A stretch of 64,000 nt of DNA from Blasia pusilla. Lineage: Eukaryota > Marchantiophyta > Marchantiopsida > Blasiales. The position numbers and the translations under genes were made by a program. Position 1 is the stretch's first letter, and every line of letters begins with the position of its first letter. Location: positions 32,550,001-32,614,000 of the forward strand of contig CM114271.1 in assembly GCA_050084515.1 (NCBI GenBank). Reading direction: 5' to 3'. Shown here one piece after another: positions 1 through 11,002 of the stretch. The notes beneath the pieces are model-generated. The model was not told where the DNA came from, searched no databases, and saw nothing but the letters and a program-made list of their open reading frames with translations.

Positions 1-60
1 GTGGCTAGGGTTGCTACATAGCAACCAAAGCCAGAGGTTGCGTCCTCTCCGAGTGAGATC

Positions 61-1143
61 ACGATGGAGACTTGGGAGCCTGTGATAGTTCTCAAGTTGA
101 TAGGAGGAGAGCGTCGGCGAGTTCATAGGTTTTTGAGAGGGCATGTCTAGTGCTTTGCCTTCAGTATGAGAGACTTGGGTATGCTAAAGGGTCTCGGGAT
201 ATGGATTGAGTCGGCTAGTGATATGCCAATCTTTCGTCGACCCTACAGGTATTCTGATATGGAGCGAGCCTTGATTCAGAGCAAGAGTCATGACTTGTTG
301 GAGGCAGTACTTGTGGAGTTATCACATGGGGAGTATGCATCTGCCACAATCATGCCGGCGAAGAAGGATATGTATGGCAATTGGACAGATAGGCGGATGT
401 GTGGAGATTACCGTCCTATCAATCGACAGACGAGGTCAGATCGGTACACCATGCCTACTCCTAAGGAGATCTTTGATGCGGTAGGGCATGTAAAGATCTT
501 CAGTACTATAGATCTTTGTACTGACTATCATCAACTTCCTATCAGGTTGGAGAACAGGGAGAAGACAATATTCAGGGGGATAGATCGGTTCGAGAAAGAT
601 TGCTTGTATAAGTGGCGGTTCTTACCATTTGGGTTGAAGAACGCGCCTGCAGAGTTTTAGATAGTGATGGATAGGATTCTGGCTGGCTTGGATTTTGTAC
701 GATGTTACATACATGACATTCTTATCTTCAGTTCCACCGTTGAGGAGCATGAGCGACACCTGGAGGAGGTGTTTCGGCGATTGCAGTTATATGGACTGAA
801 GTTACATCCAGACAAGTGTAGATTCTTTCAGGACTAGATTGAGTACTTGAGACACATCATATACCCGAGTGGGTTAGGTGTTCAGCAGACAAAGATGGAG
901 GCTATTGCGTAGATTCCACGTCCTACAGATGTGAGTCGAGTCCGAGCATTTCTTGGACTGGAAAACTTCTATCGACGGTATGTCAAGGGTTTTAGAACGA
1001 TCACAAAGTCTTTGGCCTTGTTGACGAGACTTGATCAGGTTTGGTTGTGGGGAGATGATCAGGAGCAAGCATTTCAAGAGCTTAAGGACACGTTGACGTC
1101 CTCACCCATTTTACAGAGACCGATTAGGGGTCGCCCATTCTAG
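61..1143 (+). pseudogene. Reverse transcriptase domain, copy 1 (broken)
   Basis: This is a Ty3/gypsy reverse transcriptase, which would copy element RNA into DNA in virus-like particles. Visible landmarks are YRYSDMERALIQSKS, the finger motif NWTDRRMCGDYRPIN, the palm motif STIDLCTDYHQLPI (normally LDLRAGYHQ) and FLPFGLKNAPAEF, followed by an in-frame TAG at 658-660 where CAG is expected. The catalytic YIDD box at about 706-717 reads YIHD, because the first Asp codon has become CAT (712-714), so the polymerase would be inactive even without the stop. The connection region (VRAFLGLENFYRRYVKGF) leads into RNase H. Further stops lie at 835-837 and near 910. Confidence 0.88.
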
Positions 1144-1500
1144 TTACATACGGATTGGAGCATGTTGGGTCTAGGATCAGTGCTTACTCAGAGGGATGAC
1201 GAGGAGAGGGAGTTTGTTGTGGCTTACGCGAGCCGATCGAAAAACATTGCACAGGAAAAGTACAACTCCTACAAGGGAGAGTGCTTGGCTGCAGTGTGGG
1301 CCGTGGCACATTTCAGGAACTATTTATTCGACAACCCTTTCACACTTATCACTGATCATCAACCATTGAGGTGGTTGATGGAGTCCGACAAGCTTACGGG
1401 AAAGCTTGCCAGGTGGGCTCTATTAATACAAGAGTATGAGTTTGAGGTGGTTCATAGGCCATGCCGGCTGAACCAGGATGCGGATGGGTTGAGTCGTAAC
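1144..1500 (+). pseudogene. RNase H domain, copy 1
   Basis: This is a retrotransposon-type RNase H, which would degrade the RNA strand of the RNA-DNA hybrid. It opens at LHTDWSMLGLGSVLTQ, with the first catalytic Asp. It continues with YASRSKN, the second acidic site in KGECLAAVWAV and the third in ITDHQPLRWL, and closes at [15 protein letters not shown]. The domain itself is open and is fused downstream to the integrase linker in one 390-codon frame (1162-2334). A TAG at 1141-1143 separates it from reverse transcriptase. Confidence 0.88.
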
Positions 1501-1740
1501 TCATGTTCGAGTCAGAGAGACGATACAAGAGCTCGATGGCATGGAGTGAGTGATGAGGATATGGTGCCGGGTTGGCATGCATCTGCCTATCTTTGTTGGT
1601 TGACTATGGTAGGTCAGCCACAGGTGATGACTCCAATCGTGGGATTGGATGATGAGTCTTTGGATCCGGAGGTCAGTGAGGAGGCGATAGGTGGTCGTGA
1701 TATCCATGACGATGTGGAGGTTGTGGAGTTCTTGCGCATT

Positions 1741-2998
1741 GGCGTCATAGCGAGCACAATGAGTGCTAGGGAGCGGGATCGGATCCTACAGCGAGCTAGG
1801 AGGTTTAGGCGGGATGGGAATCACATTTTGCGAGTATGGGGAGATGGTAGGATACGAGTGGTACCTCATCCTTCTCAGCGAGCACGTGTAGTGCGACTTG
1901 CCCATGAGGAGTTGGGACATTTTGGAGTGAAGCACTTTTACAAATTTTACTCCGATTCGGTGATTGGTGGCGTGACATGCATACTGGGATACATCAGTTT
2001 GTGGCCAAATGTATGGTATGAGACAGAGTGCGAGCATCCTTCAATGCTCCCACTGCACAATTACATCTTTTTGCCGATTATGGGTTTAGGTTATCGGTGG
2101 AGTTTATACTTTGCGGGACCTTTGCCATTGACAGGGAGTCATCACAGGTACGTGTGGGTCATGGTGGAGCATTTCTCCAAGTGGATAGAGTTGGTGGCAC
2201 TACCGGACAAGGCTAGCAAGGGAACAACTTATGCATTTCTAGATCGTGTGCTTAGTCACTTTGGTGCACCAGCGGAGGTGCTTATTGACCAGGGTACCGA
2301 GTTCAGGGGAGAGTTTCAGGCCTTGTGTGATTAGGCGCTGATAGATCCGCACCACGTCCAGAGATCATCATGCGGCGGATGGGTTGGCGGAGATAGTAGT
2401 ACAGACGGTGAAGAGAGGATTGAGCAGGTATGGCTTGCAGCAAGGACAGTTGAGGGAGTGGGACCTACACTTGCCATGGTTGGCTATGGGTTATTGCTTT
2501 AGTCGGCAGGCATCCTTGGCGTCATTTTCACTATACTTTTTGCTCTTTGGGAGAGAGCCAGATTCACCGGCAGCTATTCGACGTGACATGGCGGAGGTGT
2601 TAGATCTTGATGATCCAGATGTGTGAGTACAAGCGTGTTCTCAGAGGATGGAGATTTTTCGTAGAGTTATGCCTATCGCCTTTGAGAACTTAGCTATTGC
2701 TCAGCATAGAGATACATTGAGGTACGCGACCATTTGTGGAGGAGGTTATTGTCCAGGGATTAGGAGGTTTCATCCTAGAGATTACGTGTATCTACAGCAG
2801 ACGGCACCCACAATGCTAGGTGTCACTGCAAGGCGCACAATCCTATGTGTGCGCAAGGTATTATCGACTGGAGTCCTCATGTTGGAGGGACGGGATGGTA
2901 TGGTTTGGAAGGATCATGTGCGTAATGGTGCGCCATGTCATCTTCTGAATGTAGACGGGACAATAGATCCGAGCTTGGCAGTGGTACTGCAGGCTTGA
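1741..2998 (+). pseudogene. Integrase, copy 1 (frameshifted, one stop shared with copy 2)
   Basis: This is a DDE-type integrase that would join element DNA to the host chromosome. The N-terminal zinc finger starts at AHEELGHFGVKH, but the CxxC half is lost through a frameshift and a TGA. The core shows GLGYRWSLYFAGPLPL (first Asp site changed), then EVLIDQGTEFRG with the second Asp, then a TAG at 2332-2334. The region after it carries VVQTVKRGLSRYG, where the catalytic Glu is expected. The C-terminal tail runs through LPWLAMGY, YFLLFGREPDSP and RRFHPRDYVYLQQ to GMVWKDHVRNGAPCHL. The frame is then cut by the repeat inserted at 2999. Confidence 0.85.
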
Positions 2999-4015
2999 TA
3001 TCGCGACCCTCATAATCAAAACGTCGAGCAAAACATCAGAACTCAAGTGAACTCACGCTGTGAGGTTTGCGCTTTGGAGAGGCGTTTGGAAAGGTCTCTT
3101 GGAAAAGTCTAAGAGACAAAACGCGGAACAGAGTTGTGCGTTTCATGCATTAGTGGTCGTAACCAGGAAACCTAGACCAAATGCAAGCCAAGAATTGAGA
3201 TGAGTTGAGTCTTGGGAGGTTGGTTGCCAAAGAGGTGAGAATCAGTTTGGAACACGACTAGCGTTTGGGAGAATCTGACTGTGTTTAGGACCATAACGTT
3301 GAGCTCCAAGATGAATTTGGGACAAATAAGAGCACATTGGAAAGCTGATCTTGAGACGCTTCCAACGCACCAAAGATCTCAAAAAACTCATAAGTACAGG
3401 TTGAGATATTGGCCGAAAATGATTTAGAGAGCGATCGGGTTGAGGGCCAATTGGAGAGGCCTGGGTGTCTTTACCTAAATGTAGGGGGCCCCGGAGATCC
3501 CCAGAAGTACTAGTAAGGGAGGAGTCTCTCCAAGATATCTCGGAACACGAATCCCCACTTTGGGTGCCAAACGGCGTTTCAGAGGCACGGGATGGAACGA
3601 GACTTTGGCGTTGGAACTCGAAACCCAAACCTGATCCAAGGGAGTGGACTTTGTACGCCACACTTGGATTCCAATCCGAGATTCACTTCGTGCGAGTCTT
3701 GGTGAGGAACTCATTGCATGTCCATCAGACAGTTGGAACCGCCAGGCGCGAAACGTTGTTTCAGGTTCCTGAACCGACCATAAAGTCTGTCCCAAGTCTT
3801 TCGAGATTTGCGCGTTTTGTAAACCACAAAACTAGGAAGGTTGAGCTTGATGAGAGTCCGAGACAAGAACTCGGAAAGTTAGCCTGCTGATTGATCCAAG
3901 ACCCGACTAACTAGAGTGCGTGTTTGGATGCAGATCAGCGCTGAGAGCATGACCTACTGAACGCACGCTTCCGCAACAAACAAGATTAACGTTCAAGGAG
4001 AGTAGGCGCACGACA
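2999..4015 (+). repeat. 1017-bp inserted repeat (solo-LTR-like) with 5-bp target duplication
   Basis: The stretch interrupts the copy 1 reading frame between integrase and PHD finger. It is flanked by CTTGA at 2994-2998 and CTTGA at 4016-4020, a perfect 5-bp target duplication. It starts TATCGCGACCCTCATAA and ends GCGCACGACA. A diverged second copy lies at 6149-7123 inside the copia element. The sequence carries no recognised protein domain; the longest open frame (3465-3890) matches nothing I know. It is most simply a solo LTR or a non-autonomous LTR-type element. The strand is nominal. Confidence 0.75.
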
Positions 4016-4022
4016 CTTGAGG

Positions 4023-4167
4023 TGTATATTGTGCGAATCTGCGAGGGGTGTAGCCACCATGTTGGTATGTGATGCTTGTTCTCGAGGGTGGCATATGTCA
4101 TGTCTGACCCCCCTCCCCTCTTGATGTAGTTTCCACATGAGGATGGATGTGTCCGAGATGTGTATAG
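4023..4167 (+). pseudogene. PHD finger, copy 1 C-terminus (frameshifted)
   Basis: The pol frame resumes after the inserted repeat with a C4HC3 zinc finger. It begins C-I-L-C, continues with MLVCDACSRGWHMSCLTPP, and the last CxxC pair (C-P-R-C) is reached only after a frameshift near 4113. The Trp two residues before the last Cys pair is also lost or shifted by this lesion. PHD fingers read the histone H3 tail, often the K4 methylation state. A stop follows at 4165-4167. The position after integrase is where chromodomains sit in chromoviruses. Confidence 0.8.
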
Positions 4168-4240
4168 GGTAGTAGGTCATGTCAGAGAGATGTGATATTT
4201 TCTATCTGGAGTTAGGGGGATCCAACTGCCAATTAGGGGG

Positions 4241-4380
4241 GCGGTTGTGTGATCTCCATGTATATGTATGAGTTGATTTTTGTATATGTGTGGATTGACC
4301 CGTATGTGGGGAAGATCGGTGTTGTGTGGTGTAGATGTGACCAGCGATGTATGTTGTGTAGCGATATGTATGCGCACGAC
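4241..4380 (+). repeat. Terminal repeat B, copy 1
   Basis: This is the copy 1 equivalent of the B repeats in copies 2 and 3. It follows a G-rich tract (TTAGGGGGGCGG) and ends with the conserved core CAGCGATGTATGTTGT and then CGCACGACA. The final CA and the GACA end agree with the right termini of the other copies. No A repeat follows. Confidence 0.7.
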
Positions 4381-4392
4381 AAGTTTGGTTTT

Positions 4393-5004
<612 letters not shown>

Positions 5005-5292
5005 TGTAGAAAATTGGGATATGGGTCTCTTACACACACAAACACTACCATGGAAAATGAAATTTTGCAATAAGAGAATAAATGGAGGCCGATCCCCTTC
5101 CCAATTCTATAAGGTATGTACAAGAAATCATAATCCTAACCATAGTCTCAAGTTATACTAATATTGGTTTACTAATCCTAGTTAAGATAATTATGTTTAA
5201 CTCACTAACCAAAATTAAGCTTTCTTACTTCGTGTGAGTACCAAATGTAGCAGTTCGTAAATCCAAAATGCATAACTATAACTCAAGCTTCA
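5005..5292 (-). repeat. copia 3' LTR
   Basis: The stretch aligns with 10683-11002 over most of its length. Shared blocks include AATTAAGCTTTC or close variants, AGTTATACTAAT and ACTATAACTCAA. In element sense it begins TGAAGCTTGAG and ends TTTTCTACA. Confidence 0.78.
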
Positions 5293-5306
5293 AGACTTCC
5301 CCCCTT
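5293..5306 (-). promoter_or_regulatory. copia polypurine tract
   Basis: In element sense the bases just before the 3' LTR read AAGGGGGGAAGTCT. This is the expected primer for plus-strand DNA synthesis, and it directly adjoins the LTR. Confidence 0.72.
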
Positions 5307-5751
5307 CAATCTCATACCAATATCTCTAATGCCTAATCATTTCTAAACATCTCAAACTTATATGTAGATGATATTTTGTAAAGATATCAAGAATTTGTTG
5401 ATCTTTACCTATATACAGAAGATCGATTTCTCCTACAAACACTGTCTTTCTAATAAAGTGGTAATGCATCTCGATATGCTTTTTTTGAGCATGAAAAAAG
5501 GGTTATTAGCAAGCTTGATGCTGCTAATATTATATGCATACATTATATTAGATCTATTTTATTAACACCAATCTCAACTAGTAATTGATAAAACCACACT
5601 ACCTTACATGTTGCATTGGTTACTCTTATGTACTCAACTTCTATTGAAGATAAAATAACTATATATTACTTTTTTGAAGCCCAACTTATATTTGCGGTTC
5701 CCAAGGAATAACCAGATTTTAGAGTGTCTATAAAATAAGGTTCATGCCCAA

Positions 5752-5949
5752 TCAACATCTGTGAATCCTTATATTGGAAAATTGAGAGAATGTTGAAATT
5801 AAAGCCCAAACTAAATAGAGAATTTCACATACTATATAAGCATCAATATGAGGTTTTCTAGGTGTCTGCATGAATTGGCTCACTAGGCCAATTGTAGAAC
5901 TCAAGTCTAGCCTAATAATAATAATCAAATAGAGCAAACTTCCAACCAT
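5752..5949 (-). pseudogene. copia reverse transcriptase C-terminal relic
   Basis: The minus-strand frame reads MVGSLLYLIIIIRLDLSSTI and then GLVSQFMQTPRKPHIDA. It matches the copia-family block after the polymerase palm (usually VGSLIYLTxTRPDL, then VSQFMxxPxxxH). It has lost TRPD (to IRLD) and ends in frame-disrupted sequence. It supports both the family and the minus orientation of the element. Confidence 0.8.
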
Positions 5950-6148
5950 GCGCTAGTACATATTAGAATTTGCAAGCAACTCTCTTCCCTCTATCTTTGG
6001 GAAGGTACTATGGTCCAATGGTGTAGAAATTGGCTTACAAGCCGTCATAACATATTTTGAAAGCATGTGAAGAGTATATTTTTGTTGTAATAATCACATG
6101 CTCTTTCCAATCCTAAAAAAATAAATCTCAAGGAATTACTCGAGTTCT

Positions 6149-7123
6149 TATCGCGAACCTCATAACCAAAGGTGCCCCAATGCAAAACATCAAGACTCTA
6201 GTAGGCTTATACTAAGATGGATATCCATCGGAGAAGTCTCTTGAAGGAGACATGTGATATGAAATGCAAGGAAGGTGAGTGTTTCATGTGTTAATGGTCG
6301 TGACTCGGGAAACATGGACTATGTATGAACCAAGACTTGAGAAGAGTCGATTAACAAAAAGTATGAGAATCGAAATACGAATTTGACTATCCTTTGGGAT
6401 TTTATTGTGTTTTAGGTCATAACCACCATACCTTAGATGCATTTGAGACAAGTCCGGGTTGGAAAGCTTATGCAAAGCCAATTCCAACACACCAAATATT
6501 TAGATAAATGCATAAGCAGAGACTAAGAAATTGCCCAAGAAAATCAGAAGAATAGTTCGATTGAGGCCAAAAGGAGCAACCCGAGAGTACTTTCCCAAAG
6601 ATAGGGGGAAGTTAGAGAACCCTATAAGTATATTTAAGGGAGAGGATCTCTAAGGGTGCTTGGGATCTGTACTCCACTTTGGAGAGGCATGGGGCGGACC
6701 AAAGGCACAAAATGGATTGGGAGATTAGCGTTGGGATGTGAACACCAAGACAAGTCCAAGGGAGTAAATTACGGAGGTAATCCTTGGATTCCAACCTAAA
6801 ACTCAATTCTTCGGTCTTTGTTAGGGACTTATGCAAGATCCGTTGGATTGTGAGGATCGCTAAGCCTACGAGTGTTGTTTTAGATGTCTTTACTATCCAG
6901 AAATTTTGTCTCAAGTTTAGGAAGACTTGTCCATGCTGGGAAGTGAGGAGTTAGGACTTACTGAGATTGATATATGGCCAAGTTGAGAACTCGATGAGTT
7001 GGAAGGCCGTTTGACTCAAACCAAGATTAGTGAGAGTTTGTTTGGATGCAGATCAATAGACTGAACTTGACTTGTAGATTATACGCTTTTGAAATATTTG
7101 AGATTGACGTTCAAGAGGAAAAT
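6149..7123 (+). repeat. Second copy of the 1-kb inserted repeat
   Basis: The stretch begins TATCGCGAACCTCATAACC and aligns along its length with 2999-4015. Shared blocks include GTTTCATG at the start of the right half, GACTTGAGA-like and GTTTGGATGCAGATCA near the end. It sits inside the copia element. The flanks GTTCT (6144-6148) and ATTCT (about 7124-7128) could be an aged 5-bp target duplication. No protein domain is recognised. Confidence 0.65.
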
Positions 7124-8852
7124 TCTCCTAAGTCTTTCATATCAAATTATGCTTTTAACTTTAGCTTGACTTATTGTAAAATATTCTCAGTACTTCTATT
7201 AATCAAGTGGTCTTCAACATACAACAAAATGATAAATATATGGCCTTGTCCTCTCAAGATATATGCTAAGGAATCAAAATCAATCATAAACCCTAAGGCC
7301 AAACTCTTGTAAGGCATGTAATCTTGCCATACCAAGCTCTTGGAGCTTGCTTGACCATGTATGGAGCTTTCTTTAACTTACGTACACGAAATGGAAACTC
7401 TCAATGCTCATATCCTAGCGGTTAAACCATGTATATTTCCTTATACAGATCTCTTCTCAAGAAGGGATTCTTGACGTTCATGTAATATAGTCTCTACTTC
7501 TTACTTACTACAATTGCAACCATTATTCTTGTAGTCTTCACTTTTATAACAAGGCTAAATATCTCCTCACAATTGATGTTATATCGTTATGCATAGCCCT
7601 TGCCTACAAATGTGGCTTTCTATCTATTCACTATACTATCTTGATGATGTTTGACTTTACAAATCCATCTACAACCAATAGTTTCCTTATCAGAAGATAT
7701 ATGAACCAACTCACAAGTTTTTTGATGTCTTAATGCAACAAATTCTTCCCCATACCTTCATTCGACTTTCTATGCAGCTTCTTCAAAATAACTTGGTTCT
7801 TGTTCTTGAATGACAATCATTATATATACATGATGAGTTATAAGAAATCCTTCACTTATGAATCTATGAATAGGATGTGTGACTAGAAAGCCTAAATAAA
7901 GAAAGCTACCTTTTGCAAGTGACTTTACCCCGATCCAACGCAAAGCTACTTCATCTACAAAGTTTTTGTTCAAATGTGGATGCCTCTAACATCCGGCTCT
8001 AACTAATGTCATGGATTGATTGAAGTCATCTTATTGGATTTTGGTTAATATAGAAGACTACGCACGCTATAGCATCTACCTAATACACATGAGGCATCTT
8101 CTATTCGTTCAACATAGTATTTGTCATCTCAAAAATATGTTGATTCTCCGCTTAACTATTCTATTTTGTTGTGGAATGTAATGAAAAGTGACTTGTTATT
8201 GGATGTCATTTTGACGTAACTAGTGATCAAACTCTATGGAAAGATATTCTCCTCCTACATAACAACACAATTTCAGAATGTATCAATCAATCTTCTTTTT
8301 TATTATAATTTTGAATGTTTGGAGCAATATGAATATTTTTGACTTGGCTTTTAGAAAATATATCCATATATACATAGAGAAGTCATCAATAAATGAAAAA
8401 GAGTAGTAGCAACCATTCAGACGATGTTATGATGTTGTTCAGATATCATTGTGAATCAAGTCTAATATCTAGGATGCTCTTCTACCTTGCTTTGGAAATT
8501 GGAATCTAGGTACTTTCCAGTTTGGCAAGTAGGGTATATCTCAAACATAGTAGGAATCGATACTTAGAAAGTCCTATTACCACATTAGATGATGAAGGAC
8601 TCTGTAATCTTTAAAGATTTATATACCCAATTCTCTTATGTCACACATTGAGATATAAGACTTATTAGCCAATTTGATCATACATTGTTGTTTGAATCTT
8701 TGGTATAGAAAAATCTAATTTGAACATTCTTCTATATCTTATTCTTTTGGCTATCATAGTTTGGTCATCCATTGTTTCAATGAAATAATCATATGTGTTA
8801 AATTTTATCTAATAAACTTCTTCTGCTTTTTGTCTAATAAAGATCAAATTTC

Positions 8853-8902
8853 TTGCAATGGTAGGAACATAGAAAGTATTTCCTATGTTCCTATCATTGC
8901 AA
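8853..8902. repeat. Inverted repeat (20-bp arms) inside copia
   Basis: The left arm at 8853-8872 (TTGCAATGGTAGGAACATAG) pairs with the right arm at 8883-8902, with one mismatch and a 10-base loop. A related GTTCCTACCATTACAAG lies at 9000-9016. Confidence 0.75.
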
Positions 8903-8933
8903 GGGTCATTATGCAAAGTTTAGGTCATACTAT

Positions 8934-9030
8934 TTGATGAAGGGTCATTATGCAAAGTTTTGCTTCAGGAAGAATATATTTCTTGGAAATATATTCTATG
9001 TTCCTACCATTACAAGAATATATTTCATCT
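8934..9030 (+). pseudogene. Inverted copy of copia zinc-knuckle segment
   Basis: The plus-strand frame reads KGHYAKFCFRKN, the zinc-knuckle half found on the minus strand near 9334-9380 (DHYAKFCFKK). The element is otherwise minus-strand, so this piece is an inverted duplicate. The 20-base word AGGGTCATTATGCAAAGTTT also occurs twice here, at about 8903 and 8941. Confidence 0.55.
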
Positions 9031-9333
9031 TGTCTTATTGGAACTTTATTGGTATGCGTGATATGATATTGAATATCATCTCGTGTGAAAACTACTATAG
9101 GATCTTTCAAGGGCTCTATATTACTTAATCATTTAACTTGTGAAATTATGTGATTTAATCAACAAGAGTGGATGTACAAATCTACTATCAAATCTTTCTT
9201 AACCATTGCTCCTATATGGTAAGTCGCAACCAAGAGGTGCTAAGTTTTTGAATGTTATCGTTCTTGATACTATGTATGGGTATTTTGCTCCACATAATTT
9301 TATTGTTGTAAGGCTCTCATTCTCATAACTATA

Positions 9334-9767
9334 TTCTTCTTGAAGCAAAACTTTGCATAATGATCCTTCATTCTAAAAGAATTGCAATATCCAAGGACCA
9401 TTTTTGTTGATATTGATCCTAACGGTTTCTACCATCACCACCTTATGATGATATTTGATACTAATTCACAATTGATTTAATAAAGTTATATTGAATTCCT
9501 CTTCTTTGATATGTTTGATATCCATTACGATCACGAAAGCTTCTACCACGAACTCTGTCTTTATTTGATCCAAAATATGTCACTCTCTTGCATATTAGAA
9601 GAGCTATTACAGTTGATTAGGCGCATCTTCTCACTAATTAAGAGTGAGACTAACTCTTGAAAGATTGGAGACTTCACTCTCGTAAAGATAGAGGTCTCTA
9701 AAAACTTATAATCTCTTGGAAGGCCTCGAAGAGTGAATACAATCAAATCATCATCTTCCACAATCAC
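9334..9767 (-). pseudogene. copia Gag relic with zinc knuckle
   Basis: The frame 9767-9561 reads DDLIVFTLRGLPRDY, then ETSIFTRVKSPIFQELVSLL and then SEKMR. This is the conserved core of the plant copia Gag (UBN2-type) family, which forms the particle shell. Downstream in element sense, near 9380-9334, the frame CNSFRMKDHYAKFC keeps the end of a CCHC zinc knuckle. The two parts are out of frame with each other. Confidence 0.75.
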
Positions 9768-10669
9768 TCCAATATTATTAAACTAATAAAAATAAATAAA
9801 TATTTAAAACATAGTTATTGATGTTTTGCGATCATTTCCTCACTTTGTTCAATTTTTGTTTCAATTCAAGCTTTCAAGCCTTTGTAGATGTTTGGAACAA
9901 CTTTTCCAATGCATCCCATCCCTCCTTCGGAATATCAACATCTTCAATGTCACCAATGATTGATGAATTGATCGTTATAGAAATATAGTGGATTTTTTCA
10001 CCTTGCATGCTTGTTGCAGGCACGAACATTCAAGTCTATTGAATCACCTTTTGGTTAGGCCTCATTACTTGTGACAAGCTCCCATAATTCTTAACTCATG
10101 AGAAATTATTTCATGGGAAACTTCCAAATATTGTAATTTTTCTTATCTAGCTTCTCGCATATGATTGCTATTGGTGAATATCCCATCAAGAACAATTTTA
10201 ATCTAAAATCATAATTTTAAGCTCTCCACTGCTTCAATTGAAGCATAGATCACTCTTACACAAAAATTGACCAACTATATAGAAGAACTTTCCAAAATTA
10301 GCATATAGAGAGCAAATTGTACAACTTTCCTTCACTAATTATGCTTTCCTACAAAAAAATAAATTATTCTAGGACTTAGACTGTTACAATCAAATGATTT
10401 TGGATATGTTGGAAAGCTCTTGACAAGCTCTACAACAGAGTTAGAACCAGCCTTTGACGTCATTCTTGTAGAGACAGACCCAAATTCCTAAATTGGTTGA
10501 GAAAGTCCTAAAAAATGCCTCCAAAGTAGTTTTGTCATCGTCATAGCTCCACTTGAAATCGTCTACCATTGAGCTTTGATTGAAATTTCCTTGTCCGAAA
10601 GTGAAATTATGCCTTATCTTGCCTCTCCTCTCCCCTCAAACATCAAGAATTTCAATTGATATTTTCTAT

Positions 10670-10682
10670 AGTTTTGATATCA
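10670..10682 (-). promoter_or_regulatory. copia primer-binding site
   Basis: In element sense the bases just after the 5' LTR read TGATATCAAAAC. This resembles TGGTATCAGAGC, the usual complement of the initiator Met-tRNA 3' end, with three changes. Confidence 0.6.
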
Positions 10683-11002
10683 TGTAGAAAATTGCTAAAC
10701 AAGCATAATTGATTGAACACGACTTTCACATACATACACACACCATCATGAAGAATAAAATTTTGCAATGAAAGAGTGAGTGGAGGTTGGGTCCCTTTCT
10801 CAATTATATAGGCATGTACAAGCAACCCTAACCCTAACCCTAATTCTAATCATAATTTTGAGTTATACTAATGGTGATTAACTAACCTTAATTAAGATAA
10901 TCATGCTTAATTAAGTAACCAAGATTAAGCTTTCCTACTTTGTGTAAGTATCAAATGTAATAGTTTGTGTGTTCGATCAATTTGACTATAACTCAATCTT
11001 CA
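10683..11002 (-). repeat. copia 5' LTR
   Basis: The counterpart of 5005-5292. In element sense it begins TGAAGATTGAGTTATAG and ends TTTTCTACA. Three CCCTAA units at about 10831-10850 are a chance expansion absent from the other LTR. A 133-codon open frame (10969-11370) starts in the LTR and is unrecognised. Confidence 0.78.

Larger units (their letters stand above)
1..4380 (+). mobile_element. Methyltransferase/PHD Ty3-type element, copy 1 (5' cut by window)
   Basis: This is the right half of a Ty3/gypsy-type retrotransposon, and the window opens just upstream of its reverse transcriptase. In order it holds reverse transcriptase, RNase H, integrase, a PHD finger, a G-rich tract (about 4231-4240) and a B-type terminal repeat ending CGCACGACA at 4380. 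A 1-kb repeat is inserted between integrase and the PHD finger. Several stops (for example TAG at 658-660) and frameshifts make it inactive. Copies 2 and 4 carry the same domains in the same order, with a methyltransferase upstream of reverse transcriptase, so that part of copy 1 presumably lies left of the window. No A2-B2 repeat follows B. A long microsatellite is found there instead. Confidence 0.9.
5005..11002 (-). mobile_element. Degenerate Ty1/copia retrotransposon with nested insertion
   Basis: This is a roughly 6-kb minus-strand element. It has related LTRs at both ends (10683-11002 as 5' LTR, 5005-5292 as 3' LTR), both starting TGAAG and ending CTACA in element sense. A primer-binding-like site adjoins the 5' LTR, and a polypurine tract adjoins the 3' LTR. 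Gag traces lie near the 5' end (9767-9334) and a reverse transcriptase tail near the 3' end (5949-5752), in the copia order. Internal coding is heavily decayed and AT-rich. A 975-bp repeat is inserted at 6149-7123. I found no clear target duplication (GGGAA on the left, TTAGG on the right). Confidence 0.8.

Noticed and set aside
10831-10850. Telomere-like CCCTAA units
   Set aside because: Only three units, inside a copia LTR whose partner lacks them. Too short for an interstitial telomere.
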